Shown here: positions 52,913 to 63,800 of the stretch, piece by piece | Layout of the letters: the number at the start of each line of letters is the position of its first letter | Position numbering within the stretch: the first letter of the stretch is position 1 | From: Colletes latitarsis | Taxonomy: Eukaryota; Arthropoda; Insecta; Hymenoptera; Colletidae | Length of the DNA stretch: 64,000 bases | Assembly: GCF_051014445.1 (NCBI RefSeq) | Contig: NC_135137.1 | Span: 17,919,501-17,983,500 of the forward strand | Direction: 5' to 3' | Made by a program: the position numbers and the translations under genes | The notes under the pieces: generated by a model | The model's input: only the letters and a program-made list of their open reading frames with translations | The model's database searches: none | What the model was told of the DNA's origin: nothing

Positions 52913-53736
52913 GGTACACAGGACGGGTGGTTCCAGTGGGTTTCGTATGACCTCTACGAACGGTGAACTACCACTAGGTGATACCAGTATGTCGGTATCA
53001 GCCTTCCAGTAGCTCTAACCGGATAACTGGAAGAAGACTCAAGGCGATCCACACCGAATCTCCAACGTCGCAGTTGCATCGACGACCTGCAACGTTCAAT
53101 CACAAACCTGCGTCTACGATCGCTTCACACTCGGCGTGCCTTGCGATCGCTGCAACGTCAGGCAGATTGTCCTTTTTCTGGGGAAAATCTCCAGACGCTA
53201 TGACGAGATTTTCCAATAAATTGTTCGTCCGCAAACTGATTCTATTACGAGGAGCGAGATCGATTCATCCTCCTCGGAACTCGTAGGTAAATGGAAACGC
53301 GACCGTCACAGTGTCCGCTCTCGATCGCCGACGGCTCAAGAATGAACCGTGACGATCTGCAAGCGGCGACGGCTGCGGCCGGCTCCGTCGTGCAAGCGCA
53401 GAACCGGGTAGCTACGCCTCGCGTTGCTGGGCCCGGGCTGCTACCCGCCGCGGGGCCACAGCGCGGCGCTGCCGCGTTTCGTCTATCGATCTTTCTCCGA
53501 TAGATCTCTTTTCTCTCTCCTCCTCAGCGCTAACAACACAATTCGTAGAATTTGTTCCACAACTCGAGAATTTCAGTGAAGCTAGCTTGAAAAACCACGT
53601 AAACAACCGCGGTATACTAATCTGAACGATGGAAAATTTCCACGTCAGCACAACCATCTAATATTACGCGAATTCAATATAGATACGGGCATCGCGGCCG
53701 AGTTTCTACGTCTCGGACTCACGCGATATTTAAACA
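52913..53736. mobile_element. right half of the 1.9-kb LTR, second copy
   Basis: Matches 12825-13648 closely, to the same end ...TTTAAACA, and is followed by the same AAGCT and the same satellite variants for ~45 bp. The left half is missing; its place is taken by the SINE-like element. Confidence 0.85.
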
Positions 53737-53883
53737 AAGCTAGTAAGCAAGCAGCAGGCTAGTAAGAAAGCAGTTATCTATTGAGCATGCAGTGAACTAG
53801 TAACCAAGCAGTAAGCTAGTAAGCAACCGGTAAGCTAGTAAGGAAGCAGTAAGCTAGGAAGGAAGCAGCAAGCTAGTATGCAA
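53737..53883 (+). repeat. 19-bp satellite block 8
   Basis: 147 bp. The last ~70 bp match 19779-19850, the flank of LINE copy D, including the GCTAGTATGCAA adjoining the LINE 5' end. Confidence 0.93.
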
Positions 53884-54271
53884 CCCTTAGGGGCTGTGTC
53901 CGGCAATCGTCGGTCGTAGGACGGTGCGTATCGACCCCGTGGTACTGATGCTTATTACACCGTAAGCCTCCTGTTGTTCGTCACAACGACCCATCCACAA
54001 TTCCTTCTTTGGTTTTGTGAATGGTACGTGACGGCAGGAGGAACGGGGGCCTTGGCTTCACCGCTCGGGCCGCGAGTATGGCGACTCTATAAAATCGCCC
54101 TCGAATCCTAAGCTAAGGTGCGTGGCGATGGGATGCATGGTTGGAGGAGAAGGCCCAATCCCATGCGACCACCTCCGGTGTCACCTGCCGAACCCCCGAA
54201 GTATTAGGCTTGCCCGGGTAAGGCGGCTCTGCCCGGGTGTACCTTTTTTCCGACCTACGCTTGGGAACTAA

Positions 54272-56078
54272 ATGGATTTTCTTGACAAAACGGGGTTGGG
54301 GTGGTTTATTGCGGAATGGGAGGTCGAAGACGGTGTTGGGACTAGGGTGACGGCGCTCGCGCCTTGCCCGGCTTCGTGGAGGGCGGAGAACGACGACGAG
54401 ACTGCGTCAGTCTCATCCTTCTCCTCCACCAGGAGCCACATAGGTTCCTAGGGGAAACGGTCGGGGCAGGCCGTCTCCGGAGTGGGTAGGCCAATGAGCC
54501 CGGTGGTAATGGTGAGTTGCCTCAGGGACGAGGTAACCGAGGAGATTTCCGAGAGCATACCCCCGTCTCTGAGGCGGGTGGAGAAGGTGGCCGCATCCTG
54601 CTTCTTTAAGGGGCAAAAGAACGGCGGCGCAAAAGATGAGGGAGGCGGCGCCGGAGCTGAACGGACGGAACGCCCGTCTGCAGCTCCTGTCGGAGGAGGA
54701 GATACGGCGGACGAGGAGAGCAGAGGCGTGCTGGAATGGTGCGGCCCACCCTCCAATCCTCCCGCCTCCTCCGCCGCGTGACCCGGTGGTGGCAAATAAG
54801 CGGGGTGCGGCGGCGGTGGTGCGAGGCTCTACAGGCCCTCACGCCCGCACTCCGTCCGCGCAGAGTTCCCCTTTCTCCACAGATGACGAACTTCTGAGGA
54901 GGATTGGGGAAATGGTTGACCGGAAGCTGGCCGCCATCAGGGATGAGCCCCTCCCCGGTAGAGCGATCAGCAGAAAGGCGGTGCCCCCTCCCCGGCCAAT
55001 ACCGGTACAATCGGGGAAGGCGAAGGTGGGGGGAGCGAAGGCTCCGGGGCCTCGGGTCACGGCCTCCAAGTGGACCAGACTACCCGCGGTCCCGGATCGG
55101 ACGCCATCCATGGCACTGTCCCAAGGGGGGGTGTCCTGGAGCGGGGTAGTTGAGCGGAAGGCGAGGAAGGCCTCGCAGCCGCAACCTCCGCCCTCGCCGC
55201 ACGCAGCCAAAGTAAAGGCCGCGAAGACGCGACCCGTGCGCCCCCCCCCCCAAAACGGCAGCGGTGGTGCTGATCGTCGCGCAGTGTGGCGACCTGACCC
55301 TCGCGGCGGCGATGCAGCTCGCCAGGAAGAACATCTCCCTGGAGGAGCTTGGCATCGCTTCCGTGAGGGCGAAAAGGGCGGTGTCCGGGGGCCTCCTCCT
55401 GGAGATCCCCGGACTGGAGGGCGGGGAGATGGCGGACCGACTCGCACAGAGGCTCCGAGAGCAGCTGGGCGAGCGGGGTGTCCTGGTCGCCAGGCCCACG
55501 AAGCGCACGGATATGCGCGTCTGTGGGCTGGACGACTCGGTCACAGCGTAGGAGGTGTCTCATGCCCTAGCGAGGGCGGGGGACTGCCCTGAAGGAGACG
55601 TGCGGGTCGGAGAGATCCGCAGGTCTCCTTCCGGCCTGGGGTCGGTGTGGGCCCGGTGCTCCCTCACCGCTGCCCGCAAAGTGGCGGTATCCGGGAGGGT
55701 TTTGGTGGGGTGGGTTTCGGCGCGAGTGGAGATACTCGCGCCGCGCCCACTCCAGTGTCACCGCTGCCTCGAGTTGGGGCACGTGAGGCAGTGGTGCACC
55801 TCGCGGGTGGACCGCAGGGTTCAATGTTACCGCTGCGGAGAGAAAGACCACCGGGCGAGTCAGTGCTCGGCGGCCCCCACTGCCCGCTATGTGCGGACTT
55901 GGGGAGGCCGGCCGTACACTGGGTGGGGAGCAAAAAGTGCTCTCCCCCCTCCCGGAAGAAGAGGGGTATTCGGCCCTCTCCGGTTCAGGCACGGCGGGCG
56001 GTGGTATCGTCCACAATGGAGGTGGACGGTGCCACGGTGACGGGCTGCCGGGAGGAGGCTGGGGCGGTCGCTAAGTAA
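54272..56078 (+). pseudogene. LINE copy G ORF1, broken
   Basis: ATG at 54272. An in-frame TAG at 54449-54451 (codon 60) replaces a Lys codon of copy D. Later segments are readable in pieces: coiled coil near 54640-54730, linker, pre-finger domain (55264-55551, stopped by a TAG around 55549), and zinc knuckles at 55755-55940. The middle knuckle keeps QCYRC (loop 55822-55828). The stop TAA at 56076-56078 overlaps the ORF2 ATG as TAATG, as in the intact copy. Confidence 0.85.
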
Positions 56079-59000
56079 TGTCGCCCCGTCTCCTCCTCCA
56101 GGCCAACCTCAACCACTGACGCGCGGCGCAGGACATGATGTCCCAAGTCCTCGCGGAGTGGGGGGATTGCCTGGCGGTCGCCGCCGAGCCGTACCGCGTC
56201 CTTGATCAACCTCATTGGGTGGGGGATACGGACGACTTGGTGGCGGCGGTATGGGTAGGAGGCGACGGGTCCCCGTCTTTCTCCATCCCCGCCTTTCTCC
56301 AGGGGTGCTACATCTGGCCGAGGTCGCGGCCACGCCGGTGCTGGTCCCGGGGGACTTTAACGCCAAGTGGGTGGCGTGGGGATCCCCCAGGACCTCCGTT
56401 CGCGGTGGGATCCTGGGCGACTTGGCGACCGGGCTCGACCTTCGCTTACTGAACCGGGGGTCGGAGCACACGTGCTTGCGGCGATATGGGGGGTCCATCG
56501 TGGATGTTGGATTCACGACCCGCAACGCCGTGCGCATGGTGTCGGGATGGCAGGTGGTTGAGGGGGCAGAGACACTCTCGGACCACCGGTATATTCGGAT
56601 GGAAGTCTCTGCCCCCGGATGTACATCCCGACAGCACCGCCCGGTTGGCGCCCCACCGCGCCGCTGGGCGCTTCGGCGCCTGGGCAAGGACGCTATGATG
56701 GCAGTTGCTCTCGCTGCAACTTGGCCGCAGGGGGCGGCCGAGTTGTTGAGATTAGAGGAGGAGGTCGCCCGGCTCGGGGGATTAGTCCAAATATTTACGA
56801 CACGGCGATGCCCCGGGTCGGGCGGGCTTCTCCTCGCTGGGCGGTGTACTGGTGGTCGGCTGCAATCGCAGAATTGCGCGTCGCGAGTGTGCGCGCCCGA
56901 CGCCAGTACACCTGCGCGCGCCGTCGTCTACGAAGAGACGATGGCGTGGCGCAAGCGAGGGCAGAAGACCTGTATGAGTCCTACCGTACGACTCGGGTTG
57001 CTCTGCAGGTCACCATCAAACGGGCCAAAACCCGGGCATGGAAGGAGCTCCTCCAGACCCTCGATGACGATCCTTGAGGGCACCCGTATAAGGTGGTGCT
57101 AAATAAGCTCCGCCCGTGGGCACCCCCTGACACCGAGGGTCTTGACCCCGGCTGCTGGAGTACATGGTCAATACTCTCTTTCCAATTGGGGAGGGAGGAT
57201 CACGTCCTCCGGCGGCGTCGGCTGTCCCAATTGAGTGGGTGGCCGTGCTGTGTGTCACGCAGGGGGAGCTGGCCACGGCCATCAAGCGGCTCGAGGCACG
57301 TAACACGGCCCCGGGGCCGGATGGTGTGCCTGACCGGGCTTGGGTTTTGACCCAGGGCTTCCTTGCGGCCGCCCTCAGGCGGTTGTTTGACCGATTTTTG
57401 AGGGACGGGCGATTTCACCCTAGTTGGAAAGTGGCGAGGATGGACCTCCTCCGGTTGGCGGGTCGGCCCGCAGAGTCTCCCTCCGGCATACCGGCCCATC
57501 TGTCTGCTCGACGAGGTGGGCAAGCTCTTGGAGCGCGTGATTGCGGCCCGCCTCGTTGAGCACCTGTCGCGGGGTGCCCCCGGCCTGGCCGACTGCCAGT
57601 ACGGTATCCGGGAGGGTTGATCGACAATCGCCGCGATAGGTCGCGTGAGGGCCCTCTCGGGGTCGGCCGTCTCACGGGGTGTGATGGCTTCGGCAGTATC
57701 CTTGGATATTGCCAACGCCTTTAAAACCCTTCCCTGGGAAGAGATAAGGAGAGGGCTCGAAGATCATCGGGTCCCACCGTACCTCAGGGCAGTCGTCGGG
57801 AATTATCTCCGCGGGAGGTGGATCGAGTATCCAGGCCGGGATGGAGGTATGCGGAGGGAGGCGTACTGCGGCGTTCCGCAGGGGTTGGTCCTCCGGCCAC
57901 TTCTGTGGAACGTCGCGTACGATAGGGTGTTGCAGGCTGACCTCCCCGGCGGCGTCAGTGCCGTGTGTTATGCAGATGACACACTGGTGCTGGCCGTCGG
58001 GGAGCACTGGGGGAGGTCGAAGAGTCTCGCGAAGGAAGGGGCGCAGGGCGTCGTCGGTCGGATCAGGGTGATGGGGATGACGGTGGTGCTCCATAAGTCC
58101 GAGGTGATAGCTTTCCATTCACCTCGGCAGGATCCGCCACCCCCTCTGATCCGGGTAGATGAGGCTGATATCGAGGTGAAACGCCCGATGAGGTATCTGA
58201 GGCTGATCCTCGATAGCCACTGACGCTTCGAGGTGCATTTCCGTTGCTTGGTCCCCCGGATGGAGGGGATCGTCGCGGCTTTAGGCCGAATCCTACCCAA
58301 CCTGGGGGGCCCGGCTAGCAGAGTGCGCCGCCTCTATGTGACAATGGTACAGTCGGTGGCCCTTTACGGGGCCCCCGTCTGGGCGGACGACCTGGCGGCA
58401 TCCCGTGCAACATGACGATGCTGCGTCGGGTGCGGAGGCGGATGGCGTTGCGGGTCGTCCGCGGGTGCCGGATCGTGTCGCATGCAGCGGCGACGGTTCT
58501 TGCGGGGATGCCGCCCATGGATCTCCTCGCGCGGTCGCACGCGGTGCTGTATCGTCACCGCATCGATCGTCGCGCGGGGGTGGGAGCGGTCCCGGGAGTG
58601 CGGGAACATGCTTGAGGCTATTTGAAGCGCCAGGCCCGGCAGTTGGTGATGCTCGCGTGGCAGGAGCGGTTGGCTCTGCCAACCGCGGGGCACCGGACAG
58701 ACGGGGCTGTTCGGCCACTCCTGAGTGAGTGGCTGGACAGTGGCCATGGAAGCCTCACTTATCGGATGGCACAGGTGTTCTCTGGACATGGCAGCTTCGG
58801 GAGATACATGTGTCGGATAGGGAAGGTGCCGGCGGCGCGCTGCTGCCATTGTGACGCTGAGCAGGACACGGCTGGACATACTCTCGAGGTGTGCCCTGCG
58901 TGGGTGGGGTAGCGCCGTGTCCTGGTCGACGCCATCGGGCGTGATGTCTCGCTGCCGGGGATGGTGCGCGCCATGCTCGGCAGCGAGCGTAAGTGGAGGG

Positions 59001-59158
59001 CCGTGACCTCCTTCTGCGAGAATGTAATGTTGCAGAAGGAGGTCGCGGCCAGGGAGCGCGAGCTTCAGCGGCGTGCTGAGGCTCGTGCTCGTGTGGTGGC
59101 AGGAGGGCGCCGCCCAGGCGCCGGGTGTCGTGGGCGGACCCCGCGGCGTGGCCGATGA
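56078..59158 (+). pseudogene. LINE copy G ORF2, broken
   Basis: The start is preserved, but a TGC-to-TGA change stops the frame after about 14 codons. About 200 bp of endonuclease is deleted around 56290-56330; the GDFNAK-like motif and SDHRY remain. RT is readable in 57164-57559 and 57645-58223 (SLDIANAF, GVPQG, YADD), stopped at 58221-58223. The C-terminal CCHC finger is at about 58845-58900, followed by a stop at 58912. The family TGA is at 59156-59158. Not functional. Confidence 0.87.
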
Positions 59159-59629
59159 CCCTGGCTGGCCCTGGATGACGCCAGCCACGAGGCGCGGGGT
59201 CGGACCGAAGTGGGAGTGTCACCCTAATTCCGAAAGGCACCCTCGGTGGCATGGAGCGGCCACCAGCCATCAGCCGCCGAGGGGTGGAAATGGGGTCGCG
59301 GGCGGGGCTCGCGGCCGCCACTGAACGCGGACCCGAGACGGATGGCGGTAGGACGGAGTGACCTCGTCTTGCCACCATGAGATAGCGTGACAAGCCGGGG
59401 GGACCCTTCTGTCCCCACGTGGATGGGCGCACAGCGCAAGCACGGGGAGGACACCGGAAGTATGCTTCGAGCGATTCCCGGTATCCTCCCAAATCGTGCG
59501 GAATGGTCACCGTGAGGTTTCTAGTGGGTAGGTCCCGCGCCCATCATTCCACGGGCGTGGCGAATCCCACACACCCCACCCGCCTCACCCCAAAGAGGTG
59601 GAAGGTAGACTTACGAAGATTTTCCCAAC
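59159..59629 (+). other. LINE copy G 3' UTR
   Basis: Diverged noncoding tail. The GGGAGGACACCGG/CCGGTATCCTCCC stem (59443-59489) is still present with one arm change. No poly(A) remains. Confidence 0.75.
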
Positions 59630-60678
59630 GCTAGTACGCAAGCAGTAAGGTAGTAAGCGAGGTGGAAGCTAGTAAGAAAGCAGTACGCTGGTAAGCGTGC
59701 AGTAATCTAGCAAGAAAGCAGCAGGCTAACAGGATAGCCGCTAGCAATTACGCATGCAGTAAACTAGTAAGCAAGCAGTAAGATAGAAGGCAAGCATCAA
59801 GCTAGTAAGCAAACAGTAAGCTAGTAAGTAACCAGTAAGCTAGTATGCAAGCTGTATCCTAGTGTGCAAGCAGTTAGCTAGTAAGCGAGGAGGAAACTAG
59901 TAACGAAGCAGTAAGCTAGTAAGCAAGCAGTAAGCTAGAAGCAAGCAGCAAGCTTTTAAGCAAGCAGTGAGATGGAAACCATGCAGGAGGGTAGCAAGAT
60001 CGCAGTAAGCTATTAAGCACGCAGTAAGCTAGCAAGCATCCAGTAAGACAGTAAGCAATCAATAAGCTAGTAAGCACGCAGTTAGTTACTAAGCAGGCAG
60101 GAAGCTAGTAAGCATGCAGTAAGCTAGAAAGGAAGCAGTTGGCTAGTGAGCAAACTGCAAGCTAGTAACCTAGCAGTAAGCTAGTAAGCATGTAGTTAGC
60201 TAGTAAGCAAGCGGAATACTAGTAAGAAAGCAGTTGGCAAGTGAGCAATCACCAAGCTAGTAAGCAACTAGTTAGCTATTAAGCAAGCAGTATGCCAGCA
60301 AGCAAGCGGTAAGCTAATAAGCAACACGTTAACTAGGAAACAAGCACCAGGCTAGGGAGAAAGCAATTAGCTAATAGGAAAGCAGTGTGCTAGTAAGCAA
60401 GCAGTAAGCTAGAAAGCACGCGACAAACTAGTAAGCAAGCAGCAAGCTAGGAAGCAAGCAGCAGGTAGTATGAAAGCAGTTGGCCAGTAAGAGCGCAGTA
60501 ATCTAGTAAGCAAGCAGTGAGCGTGTAACCGAGCAGGAAGCTAGTATGGCGGCAGCATGCCAGTAAGCAAGCAGGAAGCTAGTAGGCATGCAGTGAGCTA
60601 GTAAGATAGCAGTTAGCTAGTATGCAAGTAGCAAGCTAGTAACCAAGGAGTAAGCTAGTAAGCAAGCAGTAAGCTAGT
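59630..60678 (+). repeat. 19-bp satellite block 9
   Basis: About 1 kb of satellite between LINE copies G and H, ending ...GCTAGT at 60678. No gene is seen. Confidence 0.95.
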
Positions 60679-60839
60679 CCCCGACGGCGTCAGCACGGTG
60701 TGTTACGCGGATGACACACTGGTGCTGGCCGTCGGGGCGCACTGGGGGAGGGCCATGCGTCGCGCGGAGGAGGGGTCGCAACGCGTCGTCGACCGGATCA
60801 GGGGGATGGGGATGACGGTGGCGGTCCATAAGACCGAGG

Positions 60840-60842
<3 letters not shown>
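60679..60842 (+). mobile_element. R1-clade LINE fragment H (ORF2 YADD region)
   Basis: 164 bp of young-subfamily ORF2 in + orientation, entering directly from satellite at GCTAGT|CCCCGACGG. It encodes the CYADDTLVLAVG stretch and stops at GAGGTGAT where LINE copy I is inserted. The remainder should lie beyond copy I, outside the window. It is probably a 5'-truncated satellite insertion. Confidence 0.85.
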
Positions 60843-60875
<33 letters not shown>

Positions 60876-63800
60876 TCGTGGGGAAAATCTTCGAAAGACT
60901 CCCTCCCACCTCCTTGGGGAGAGGTGGGAGGGGTGTGTGGGATTCCCCGCGCCCGTACAACGACAGGCGCGGAACCTACCCACTAAAAACCCCACGGTGA
61001 CCCTTCGGCACGCTTTGGGAGGATACCGGGAATCGCTCGAAGCATTCTTCCGGTATCCTCCCCGTGCCCGCGCTTTCGCGCCCATCCCCCGGGGGGACAA
61101 TCGGTCCCCCCAGTAGACACACTGCCTCATAGCGGCGGGACGGGGCCACTCCATCCCGCCGCTATCCGTCCCGGGGCCGCGTTTAGTGGCGGCTGCGAGC
61201 CCCAACTCGCAACCGCCCGCGACCCCGTTTCCATCCCTCGCCGGCCGGGCGTTCATGGCCGCACCAGACCGCCGAGGGTGCCTCCCCTTGCGTCGGACCG
61301 TTAGGGGGAGGCACTCCTACCCCCAACCGGTCCGACCCGGCGCCGCCTGGCGGGAGGAGGGTCCCCTCAGGACCCCCCTCCCAGCCTAGGTCATCCGCCA
61401 CGCCGAGGCGGCCGCCCGCGACGCCTCGCGACCGGGCGACGACCTCGGGCCACCGCACGAGCGCGAGCTTCGCGCTCCCTCCCCGCGGCCTCCTTCTGCA
61501 ACATTACGTTCTCGCAGAAGGAGGCCACAGCCCTCCACTTCTCCTCGCTGCCGAGCACGGCGCGCACCACGCCCGGCAGCGAGACATCCCGCCCGACGAC
61601 GCCGACCAGGACACGGCGCTCCCCCTCCCACGCGGGGCATACCTCCAGGGTATGATCCGCCGTGTCCTGCTCAGCGTCGCAGTGGCAGCAACGCGCCGTC
61701 GGCTCCTTCCCTATCCGGCACAGGTATCTTCCGAAGCTGCCATGCCCGGAAAATACCTGTGCCAGCCGGTAGGTGAGGCTGCCATGGCCTCTGTCCAGCC
61801 ACTCCTTCAGGAGTGGCCGAACAGCCCCGACAGTCCGGTGCCCCGCGGTTGGCAGAGCCAGCCGCTCCTGCCACGCGAGCAACACGGACTGCCGGGCCTG
61901 GCGCTTCAAATCGCCCCAAGCAGGTTCCTGCCCGCCCGGGACCGCCCCCACCCCCGCGCGACGGTCGACGCGGTGCCGGTACATCACCGCGTGCGACCGC
62001 GCGAGCAGGTCCATGGGCGGCATCCCCGCTAGAACCGTCGCCGCCTCATGTGACATGGTCCGATACCCGCGGACGACCCTGAGCGCCATGCGCCTCTGCA
62101 CCCGACGCAGCATAGTCATGCTGCGTCGGGAGGCAGCCAGGTCGTCCGCCCAGACGGGGGCCCCGTATAGGGCCACCGACTGGACCATTGCCACATAGAG
62201 GCGACGAACTCGGCCCGCCGGGCCCCCCAGGTTGGGCAGGATCCGGCCCAGAGCCGCAACCATCCTTTCCAACCGGGGGACCAGGCAGCGGAAATGCTTC
62301 TCGAAACGCCAGTGGCTATCGAGGATCAGCCCCAGATACCTGATCTGGGGCTTCACCTCGATGTCAGCCCCACCCATCCGAATCAGAGGGGGTGGCGGAT
62401 CCTGCCGAGGTGAATGAAACGCAATCACCTCGGTCTTATGGACCGCCACCGTCATCCCCATCCCCCTGATCCGGTCGACGACGCGTTGCGACCCCTCCTC
62501 CGCGCGACGCATGGCCCTGCCCCAGTGCGCCCCGACGGCCAGCACCAGTGTGTCATCCGCATAACACACCGTGCTGACGCCGTCGGGGAGGCCGGCCCGC
62601 AACACCGAGTCGTACGCGATGTTCCACAGAATTGGCCCGAGGACCGACCCCTGCGGAACACCGCAGTACACCTCCCTCCGCATATCACCATCCCGGCCCG
62701 GATACTCGATCCACCTGCCGCGGAGATAATCCCCGACGACCGCCCTGAGACAAGGGGGGACTCGATGATATTCGAGCCCCCTCCTTATCTCTTCCCAGGG
62801 GAGGGTGTTAAAGGCATTGGCAATATCCAAGGATATTGCCAATGCCACCCCTCCCCGGGAGACGGCCGCCTCCGAGAGGGCCCTCACACGACCTATCGCG
62901 TCGATAGTCGATCGGCCCCCCCGGAAACCGAACTGGCAGTCGGCCAGACCGGGATCACCCCGCGACAGGTGCTCGACGAGGCGGGCAGCAATCACACGCT
63001 CGAAGAGCTTGCCCACCTCGTCGAGGAGACAAATGGGACGGTATGCGGAGGGAGACTCCGCGGGCCGACCCTCCTTCCGGAGGAGGACCATCCTCGCCAC
63101 CTTCCAACTGGGGGGGAATCGCCCGTCCCTCAGGCAGCGGTCGAACAACCGCCTGAGGTCGGCCCCAAGGACGCCCTGGGTCAAGACCCAAACCCGGCCG
63201 GGCACACCATCCGGACCCGGGGCCGTGTTACGAACCCCGAGCCGTCTGATGGCCGCTGCCAGCTCCTCCTGCGTGACCCCCAGCTCGGCCGTCCACTCCA
63301 CTGGGACAGCCGCCGCCGCCGGAGGACGCGGTCCCCTCTCCCCAATTGGGAAGAGTGTATTGACCACGTCCTCCAGCAGCCGGGGGTCAAGACCCTCGGT
63401 GACGGGGGGCGCCCACGGGCGGAGCTTATTCAGCACCACCTGATATGGGCGCCCCCATGGATCGTCATCAAGGGTCTGGAGGAGCTCCTTCCATGCCTGG
63501 GTCTTGGCCCGTTTGATGGCGACCTGCAGAGCAACCCGCGCCACGCGGTATGCTCCATACAGGTCATCAGCTGCCCTCGCTCGCGCCACGCCGTCGCCTG
63601 TACGTTGACGACGGCGCGCGCGGGTGTACTGGCGTCGGGCGCGGACAGTCGCGACTCGCAACTCCGCGATCGCGTCCGACCACCAGTACACCGCCCGGCG
63701 AGGAGAAGCCCGCCCGACCCGAGGCATCGCCGCGTCGCAAATACCCGCGACCAATGCTCCGAGCCGGGCGACCTCCTCCTCTATGCTCGGCAACTCGGCC

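Larger units (their letters stand above)
53884..59629 (+). mobile_element. R1-clade LINE copy G, old and degenerate
   Basis: Begins CCCTTAGGGG and ends GATTTTCCCAAC without poly(A). Flanks GCTAGTATGCAA (53872-53883) and GCTAGTACGCAA (59630-59641) match 11/12, a decayed 12-bp TSD. The 5' UTR hairpin (53967-54041) and the 3' stem-loops are recognisable. Both ORFs have many stops, frameshifts and deletions. It represents the older subfamily that also supplied the 5' part of copy D. Confidence 0.9.

Noticed and set aside
60679..61000. Twin-priming inversion within a single LINE
   Set aside because: The inverted piece lies after the poly(A) end. Twin priming puts the inverted piece at the 5' side. 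Nested insertion fits better.
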